A stretch of 62,745 bases of DNA, taken from contig JACABD010000021.1 of assembly GCA_013377075.1 (NCBI GenBank), forward strand, positions 1 to 62,745, in the 5' to 3' direction. Source of the stretch: Geobacteraceae bacterium. GTDB taxonomy: Bacteria; Desulfobacterota; Desulfuromonadia; Geobacterales; DSM-12255. Under the pieces are notes generated by a model. The model saw only the letters and a list, made by a program, of their open reading frames with translations, ran no database searches and was not told the origin of the DNA. Shown piece by piece: positions 58,601 through 62,745 of the stretch; positions within the stretch are counted from its first letter, which is position 1; every line of letters begins with the position of its first letter. The translations under genes were made by a program, and so were the position numbers.

Positions 58601-59558
58601 CTGCAACGGCTGTCCATGCCCCCCACACGGGATCAGTTACTCCGAACGTGCTTATAGGCAGGCCGTTGGTCCCGTCAATAAACACGACTTCTGCCAAATA
58701 GCCGTCAAAATAGTTTGAGCCGTCTGTTCCGATAGACACATTGGTCAGTGTTGTAAATAGCGGCTGTCCCGGCTGCGGGATTCCATTTACCCAACATGCC
58801 CCATATATAACGTAAATGTGATACCACGCGCTCGGGTCACGAAACACTGCGGTTGTTGTGATTATTGAGCCTGGCCAATTTCCAACAACCAACTGGTCGG
58901 ACGAATTGAAGTAAATGCAATCCCCGAGGATTGGGGATATAACGCCCAACTTCCCACGTTTTACCCAGCACGAAAAACTCCACACCCGGCTATTGCTGGT
59001 GTAAGTTCTGCCAAGACTTGCATTCGCGCTACTGCGGAACCGCAGGCTGCGGGGAATTTGGTACGTCGGCCCACCCGGAGCGGCAGTGATGTACGAAGTC
59101 TGGGTGATAGAGTTGCTTCCAGCCGAGTTGGTGGCTGTGAGGGTGACGTTGTATGTGCCAGCGACCGCGTAGACGTGCGTTGGGTTCTGGGAGGTGGACG
59201 TGCCACCATCCCCAAAATTCCAGGACCAGGACGTTGGGTGGTTGGCAGAGGTATCTGTGAACGTGACCGAGAACGGCACAATGCCTGTTACCGGCGACCC
59301 GGTGAAGTTGGCAACAGGGGCGATTACAACCGCCACGCTCAAGTAGGTGGCAACGCGGTCGATGATCTGGGCGGTGATGGTGCCCATACCATTACCTAGC
59401 ACGAACGAGCTTTGGCGCAACACATCCAAGGCGTTGATGACGCTCACCGGGTTCTGGACAGACGGGCTGTACGCCACCAAGGACAGGGTGGCTACGTCGG
59501 GCAGGCTTTGGAGCGTGGCAACCTTGTAGCCTGAGCTAGCTACGATGGTTGTGGTCAA
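55638..59558 (-). CDS. Large tail protein with PKD and LamG-like domains
   Basis: The 1,306-residue product has an N-terminal tail-type domain (to about 75). A PKD domain follows (ANFTGSPVTGIVPFSVTFTD, then WSWNFGDGGTSTSQNPTHVY). Then come three concanavalin/LamG-like domains (recurring FSCWVKRG, TVGMWVYPT and FTIEAWINLT strands), an SPRY-like part (FKTNIYFEVTVANMSSDFQV) and a C-terminal domain (LVWIKDINTGADNKLTDSVR, then IVQYTGNG) common in tail proteins of aquatic phages. It probably binds surface glycans. The part at about 57-58.8 kb is AT-richer than the flanks. Confidence 0.75.
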   Translation of the reverse strand: MTTTIVASSGYKVATLQSLPDVATLSLVAYSPSVQNPVSVINALDVLRQSSFVLGNGMGTITAQIIDRVATYLSVAVVIAPVANFTGSPVTGIVPFSVTFTDTSANHPTSWSWNFGDGGTSTSQNPTHVYAVAGTYNVTLTATNSAGSNSITQTSYITAAPGGPTYQIPRSLRFRSSANASLGRTYTSNSRVWSFSCWVKRGKLGVISPILGDCIYFNSSDQLVVGNWPGSIITTTAVFRDPSAWYHIYVIYGACWVNGIPQPGQPLFTTLTNVSIGTDGSNYFDGYLAEVVFIDGTNGLPISTFGVTDPVWGAWTAVAVSPIQWDSLGNSICAMSFNAGVVDLATAYGSGIPAVIPGSTTHTSSSIVKFGGASLAISGVATDSPALYGPSSYNLGTSNFTVGMWVYPTAVGSGAIRRYFSLEGATNAIVIREEANVIKAFLRMGSGTVYNIPSAVAPVINTWQYLCLTRNGDVFTLYRDGSPIASLTQAGSIDMTGIVAYLGCSGATEIMTGYIDEFTFQRNVVNSVVPTGSVTYSPTYTYYGPNGCYLPFSNTANVSTVGYDYSIGNQNVVSAQFPDSAPADPSFASVALLLHGNGGYADASPAGNSITPSGGVSISSSTVKFGSGSFQFNGTSGYLTPSGSSFNFGTGDFTIEAWINLTAASGYQMIFGGGLGEFSVYTNAGCIEVGSWAITGIVASLQGTISAGVWTHVAVTRASGVVRIYINGWTSETTPVTYATSLSYGSNPRVGASSYSGNFAYFGGYMDDVRVTKGVARYIPQNNWGNNNISLTSGSTYDSMYDVPLGSGGSVGNGLGNYAVANPIVQVPNITNGNLRGTGPGSLAYYANASTQDFKTNIYFEVTVANMSSDFQVGISGGTNLFLYDQAGTKYSTAGGYVAFSASYTTGDIISVAYNTNGMVWFGKNGVWGASGNPVTLANPAFSTVAGIVYSYIGIQNASIADHNYGQQPFTYTPPTGYLALHTGNLPTPVIQTPSSYFSQIVRLGTGAPQTVSSLSYQPDLVWIKDINTGADNKLTDSVRGVTKALITNSTAAQTTDAGGVTAISSNGYTLGSDSNYNTSAQYYIDWAWRKSALSGFDIVQYTGNGTSLAVGHSLGVTPAMIIVFRKNGVASRAVWHQNLAGATYRVWLDDAAGQANDAGVFASAPSATQFFVGSTGNVNANGEQYVAYVFASVSGFSAFGSYSGNSSADGPFIYTGFRPYWILFKRIDTTGNWYIYDTARQNYNVMNLELYTDVAASETDGGATIDLLSNGFKLRTSSQAPKNATGGTYMYATFAENPFKYALAR

Positions 59559-59911
59559 CGGGTCACCTCTTTGCTAAGGAACACGTTCCCCTGCACCAGA
59601 CGTGTCACCACGCCACCAGCAGAAGTCAACTCCAGGTCATATATGGCCTTGGTGAACGTCAATGCCTGCGTTGTGGCCGGTGGCACCAGGAGGTCAATCT
59701 TGCCTGTCCCTGCCGTCAGTACGATGGTCCCGCCAGCAGACGTAAGCGTAAGCAGCGCCACAGCGCCAGAGTCCGCATAGTTGGCTTTAACCATCATCTG
59801 CGCGGTGTACCCGGTCAGGTTGACCGCTGCGCCTGCGGAGTCCGTCCAATAGAACGTCTGCTGGAGGGTCGCGCCCTGCTCAATGATGAGATCGTATGTT
59901 GCAGCGGTCAT
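59555..59911 (-). CDS. Small tail/baseplate-type beta protein
   Basis: The 118-residue product has LIIEQGATLQQTFYWTDSAG, VNLTGYTAQMMVKANY and a final YDLELTSAGGVVTRLVQG, the recurring pattern of small phage structural proteins with an Ig-like domain. ATGA overlap with the large tail gene suggests assembly together. Confidence 0.7.
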   Translation of the reverse strand: MTAATYDLIIEQGATLQQTFYWTDSAGAAVNLTGYTAQMMVKANYADSGAVALLTLTSAGGTIVLTAGTGKIDLLVPPATTQALTFTKAIYDLELTSAGGVVTRLVQGNVFLSKEVTR

Positions 59912-59916
59912 GGTGT

Positions 59917-60570
59917 TTACGCAAAGAAGTTGGTTTGGACACGCAGGCTGCCTTGCACGCGACCGTGCATAGCCAGATTCGCGGCTTTGGTTGCATAGCG
60001 CTGGAACTCGCGCGAAGCCTCTGCGGCTTTCACATCGGAGCTGAACGACTGGTCAGGGATGGCGTGCAGGCGCTTACGGGCCCCCACGACGAGGGCGTCA
60101 ACCCAGTCGGTGTACAGCGCGTCATCCAGCACAGGCGCGTCCCGCATGGGCTTGGTAACTACCTTGGCTGTGATGTAGTCGATATTCGTGGCATCCGGGA
60201 TCGGGTAGATACCGATAACGCCGGGAGAGGCTTCATAGAACTCTTTGGGCAGCCCTGCGGTCTGGGTGTGCGTGCCAACAGACGACACATACGCGTACAC
60301 GTTCTCCAGGGCCTCAGTCTGTACGGGGGTCAGAGTGTCCACGCCATACCACACGGTCTTGGTTGACACTGCATCGGTATAGGCAGGCAGCGTGATCGTG
60401 TAGGTGCCAAGGTTGGTCACTGCCGTCTGCGGCGCACTTATGGTCTGGATGACCCCAGTCAGCTCGCAGAACTCAATAGCTGCGTCCACCAGGGCCTGGC
60501 GGATAAGGGGATCAGGGCACCCGATAACCCAAGGCAACAGGCGCGGCAGAAACAGGTCAAGAGATTTCAT
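59917..60570 (-). CDS. Head-tail adaptor candidate
   Basis: The 217-residue product has a helical start (LPWVIGCPDPLIRQALVDAA), a beta-rich centre with YTITLPAYTDAV and GIYPIPDATNIDYITAKVV, and a helical C-terminus. Such proteins follow the capsid genes and form rings between portal and tail. The order capsid, decoration, adaptor, adaptor fits. Assignment from position and composition. Confidence 0.6.
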   Translation of the reverse strand: MKSLDLFLPRLLPWVIGCPDPLIRQALVDAAIEFCELTGVIQTISAPQTAVTNLGTYTITLPAYTDAVSTKTVWYGVDTLTPVQTEALENVYAYVSSVGTHTQTAGLPKEFYEASPGVIGIYPIPDATNIDYITAKVVTKPMRDAPVLDDALYTDWVDALVVGARKRLHAIPDQSFSSDVKAAEASREFQRYATKAANLAMHGRVQGSLRVQTNFFA

Positions 60571-60572
60571 AT

Positions 60573-61307
60573 TTACCCCGCCAAGGCTCGGTCGGCCACA
60601 CTATGTAGACCCTTCTGCGTCGGGCCGACAGCCACAGTGGTCTTGATTTCTAAGCCAATAGCGTTGGCAAAGGCTCCGTAATACGCGGACGCGCGCGCTG
60701 CGTTACCAGCAAAATCAGAATCTTTCGCGTACACGCGGTACAGCACATAGTCCACCAGCGCATTGGCGTAAATATCCGGCACAGAAATTGCCCCAACCAC
60801 AACCGTGGGCGCGGTGTTGTCCGTGCTGGAGTCCGTAGGGAGACTTACCCCGTCAGCCGGGACAGCAATATCGGTGGGGGTGGCCGAGTAGATAATGTCC
60901 AGCTTGGCCGCTGTGGTAGCGGGCGGGTACACGTAGAACGTCTTCGGGTCGCGCGGGTCGTAGAGGTAATGCCGCACTTCGGCGGACCCCGTACTCAGGT
61001 GCCAAGAGGGCTCAGTGGCGTCCAGAATTTCACGTTGGACCAAACGCACAGAGCGCCCGCCAGAGCCAGCGGGGTTATTGCGCACAACTTCAATGAGTTT
61101 GTTACCGCCAGCAGGGAGAGTTTGTTTGGTGCCCGCTACACAGGTTACCAGGGCGTTTGTCACGGTGGCGTCTGGGCGGTAAATACCAATCTCGCGTTGC
61201 CCGTCATTCAAATACCGCACAAGCTCGCGCAAAGACCAGCGTACGGAAGAAGTATCCAGAGATAAGTCCGTTACGCGGCGGAGTATCGACTGCGCATAAA
61301 TTGTCAT
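60573..61307 (-). CDS. Adaptor-type protein (DUF6682-like)
   Basis: The 244-residue product has RRVTDLSLDTSSVRWSLREL, VRYLNDGQREIGIYRPDA and a later YVYPPATTAAKLDIIYSATP. I associate this pattern with the DUF6682 family of phage head-to-tail connector proteins. The gene directly precedes the second adaptor candidate. Confidence 0.65.
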   Translation of the reverse strand: MTIYAQSILRRVTDLSLDTSSVRWSLRELVRYLNDGQREIGIYRPDATVTNALVTCVAGTKQTLPAGGNKLIEVVRNNPAGSGGRSVRLVQREILDATEPSWHLSTGSAEVRHYLYDPRDPKTFYVYPPATTAAKLDIIYSATPTDIAVPADGVSLPTDSSTDNTAPTVVVGAISVPDIYANALVDYVLYRVYAKDSDFAGNAARASAYYGAFANAIGLEIKTTVAVGPTQKGLHSVADRALAG

Positions 61308-61325
61308 GTGTGGGCTCCAAATACG

Positions 61326-61352
61326 ACTAGACCCGGACGAACCGGGTCTAGT
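61326..61352. terminator. 11-bp hairpin in gap between decoration and adaptor genes
   Basis: ACTAGACCCGG (61326-61336), ACGAA loop, CCGGGTCTAGT (61342-61352): a perfect 11-bp stem. On the plus strand TTTA follows; on the transcribed minus strand there is no good T-run, so it may be an RNA-processing or attenuating hairpin rather than a true terminator for the late genes. Confidence 0.5.
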
Positions 61353-61361
61353 TTATCACGC

Positions 61362-61371
61362 TTACCTGTAA
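61362..61371. promoter_or_regulatory. TTACNNGTAA palindrome after decoration gene
   Basis: TTACCTGTAA, partly repeated as TTTACAGG on the other strand, lies 10 bp from the 11-bp hairpin and upstream of the adaptor genes. Confidence 0.45.
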
Positions 61372-61384
61372 ACAGGTAGTACGT

Positions 61385-61807
61385 TTAGGCTACGGCAGAC
61401 CAGATGGCTGTGTAGTCAATACCGTTGGCGTGGGGCCACAGCGCAACGCTACGGCCTTGGGCTACGGTAATCGAAGCGTTGGCAGACGGCAGCGCTGCAG
61501 CAGCGCCGTAAATCTTGCCACCGGCAACAGCGCCAGTCACGTTGTTCCAGGGAGGGAACACCAACAGGGACACTGCGGTAGCAGCGGTGTTGGTGATCAC
61601 AATGGGCGAGCCCACCTGGGAGTTCATGGGCAGAGCCAGCGCAGTCGAACCAGTGATGGGGGTCGCAACCGCGATACCGCTTTGGACGGTCGTGGTAGCA
61701 GCCACCAGGGTGGTCTGAGCAGCGATGGTGATCTGGCCAGCGGTAGCGGTACCGTTGTAGAGGTCCGCGCCGCCATCGAAGCGGCCAAGTTGAATGGATT
61801 GAGTCAT
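61385..61807 (-). CDS. Head decoration / capsid-stabilising protein candidate
   Basis: The 140-residue product (MTQSIQLGRFDGGADLYNGT...) is Ala/Thr/Val-rich and almost wholly beta in character, with SPIVITNTAATAVSLLVFPP. It directly follows the capsid gene with a strong AAGGAG ribosome binding site, the usual place and type for a trimeric capsid cement protein. Confidence 0.6.
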   Translation of the reverse strand: MTQSIQLGRFDGGADLYNGTATAGQITIAAQTTLVAATTTVQSGIAVATPITGSTALALPMNSQVGSPIVITNTAATAVSLLVFPPWNNVTGAVAGGKIYGAAAALPSANASITVAQGRSVALWPHANGIDYTAIWSAVA

Positions 61808-61831
61808 GTTGTTTACTCCTTAATCGTCGGT

Positions 61832-62745
61832 TTAGTACACCACGGCCAGAGCCAGGGCTTCGGGCTTGGTGACCTTGTGGCCGAACACTTGCAGGCCGCG
61901 AACCAGATCACCGAAGTCGGTGGGGTTACGCAGTTGCTCAGTCTTCGTCAGTTGGCTGGCGAAGCTGATGGCGCTGGTGTGACCAGCGATGATGGCACGA
62001 CGCTTGGAAGCGAAGGTGGTGCCGGTGGTGCTGGTTTCCGAACCGTCGCCGGAAATCCAGTTGGTGCCAGAAGCTGCCATGTAAGGCAGTTGGTTGGACA
62101 CGTAGATGCTGAAGCGGTCGATCTTGCCGATCAGGCCGTTGCGCACCGGGGACACGCCATCGCCAGTGATCTGAGCTTGTTGCAAGTTCGATTGCATCAG
62201 CAGAGTACGGGTCAGGGGGTCGATCACCAACCAGCGGTCGCTATCGGGCACGTTCTGCTCGTCCAGCACACCAGCCAGGCCCAGGATCGTGTTCAGCACG
62301 GTAGCGGGGGTACCAGTGAACAGCAGAGGGGCAGCGTCCGAACCCAGGTTGATCGCGCCGGATTTCACGCCAGCGGTGGTACCACGGTTTGCAGCAGCGC
62401 CACCGATGAAGGTGCGGTATGTGCAGGTGGAGTCGATCACGATACGCATCTGCTCGGCAGCGTCATTGCTGAACGCGTCCATCAGGTCGGGCTTGCTCTG
62501 GTAGTCCAGCACGTCGGAGACGTTGAAGCCGAAATACTTGGCGCGGTCGATCTGCAGCTCGATGGTGTTGGGAGTCGGGGTCTGGTAGTTCAGATTGCCG
62601 CCAACAACGTAGTCCTGGATGGTCAGGGACGGGATGTTGTTGATGACGATCTTGTCGCCCAGGTTCTGAATGTCGCCTTCCCAGTTGCGGTTGCAGATAT
62701 CTGCAAACACGGAAGCGGCGTAGAACTTGGCGTTCAGCTTGCTCG
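61832..62745 (-). CDS. Major capsid protein, main part (gene split by the window ends)
   Basis: This is the C-terminal part of the 335-residue coat protein; the start lies at 149 across the circular join. The product has NNIPSLTIQDYVVGGNLNYQ, IDRAKYFGFNVSDVLDYQSK, FSNDAAEQMRIVIDSTCTYR, a central GDGVSPVRNGLIGKIDRFSI and a C-terminal FASQLTKTEQLRNPTDFGDL. This is the HK97-fold coat type found in podophages with P22-like portals. The preceding scaffold and following decoration genes agree. Confidence 0.88.
   Translation of the reverse strand, partial: SKLNAKFYAASVFADICNRNWEGDIQNLGDKIVINNIPSLTIQDYVVGGNLNYQTPTPNTIELQIDRAKYFGFNVSDVLDYQSKPDLMDAFSNDAAEQMRIVIDSTCTYRTFIGGAAANRGTTAGVKSGAINLGSDAAPLLFTGTPATVLNTILGLAGVLDEQNVPDSDRWLVIDPLTRTLLMQSNLQQAQITGDGVSPVRNGLIGKIDRFSIYVSNQLPYMAASGTNWISGDGSETSTTGTTFASKRRAIIAGHTSAISFASQLTKTEQLRNPTDFGDLVRGLQVFGHKVTKPEALALAVVY
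62691..62745. repeat. Terminal 55-bp overlap (copy 2)
   Basis: Identical to bases 1-55. See copy 1; the overlap closes the genome into a circle. Confidence 0.9.

Noticed and set aside
61326-61352. Strong terminator for the late genes after the capsid/decoration genes
   Set aside because: The 11-bp stem is perfect, but on the minus (transcribed) strand no T-run follows, and essential adaptor genes lie downstream; kept only as a hairpin.
1-62745. CRISPR array or diversity-generating retroelement
   Set aside because: No regularly spaced repeats with unique spacers and no reverse transcriptase gene were seen; the recurring motifs are short and widely dispersed.

Overview
The window is the complete circular genome (about 62,690 bp) of an uncultured temperate podovirus-type phage. 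The first and last 55 bases are identical, and the major capsid gene reads through the join in frame. An HK97/P22-type capsid set, a P22-like portal, a DNA-stabilisation/nozzle-type tail protein, a giant PLxRFG internal virion protein, no tape measure and a P4-like integrase point to a short-tailed temperate phage. Size and layout resemble the Bcep22-type phages of Burkholderia, and the moderately high GC would fit a betaproteobacterial host. The host is inference only.

Layout. Two opposed transcription units leave a divergent region at about 9.2-9.4 kb and meet at about 39.1 kb. The minus-strand late unit runs from 9.2 kb leftwards through the join and on to 39.2 kb. It encodes packaging proteins (candidate small terminase, HExxH protein, large terminase), spike base and spike, small head proteins, portal, scaffold, major capsid, decoration protein, adaptors, tail proteins with PKD/LamG-like and glycine-rich adhesin domains, a lysis cassette (TM/coiled-coil protein, DUF5675 endolysin, holin candidate, nested Rz/Rz1), a nozzle protein, a GNAT-like protein and three internal virion proteins ending in a 2,821-residue polyvalent protein. 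The plus-strand early unit (9.4-39.1 kb) begins with one gene and a roughly 1.2 kb non-coding block holding a very highly structured RNA candidate (9961-10704), an AT-rich tract and three 16-bp palindromes. It continues with a ribbon-helix-helix regulator, about 45 small tightly overlapped genes, a MoxR/VWA pair, family A DNA polymerase, RecB-like and VRR-NUC nucleases, an SNF2-type helicase, an AlpA-type excisionase candidate, an SSB-like protein, a 1,014-residue primase-helicase and the integrase.

How it works together. The polymerase, primase-helicase, SSB-like protein, helicase and nucleases form a near-complete replication/recombination module. The integrase, AlpA-like protein and helically phased TCTAC repeats supply lysogeny. 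Terminators close the early unit before the integrase (37902-37924) and the late unit inside the 3' end of the integrase gene (39086-39118).

Most interesting signals. (i) The 0.75 kb structured RNA candidate, similar in style to the phage-borne GOLLD/ROOL giant RNAs. (ii) A 10-bp palindrome TTACNNGTAA found at least 15 times, often inside or beside predicted promoters. (iii) A 9-mer CACTGGTCA placed about once per 0.4-2.3 kb along the early region in two different reading frames. (iv) Covarying GCCA-loop hairpins in early leaders. (v) A family of five small cysteine-rich paralogues. (vi) A polymerase with Leu at the site linked to temperate lifestyle. All calls are from reading the sequence; no database search was run.
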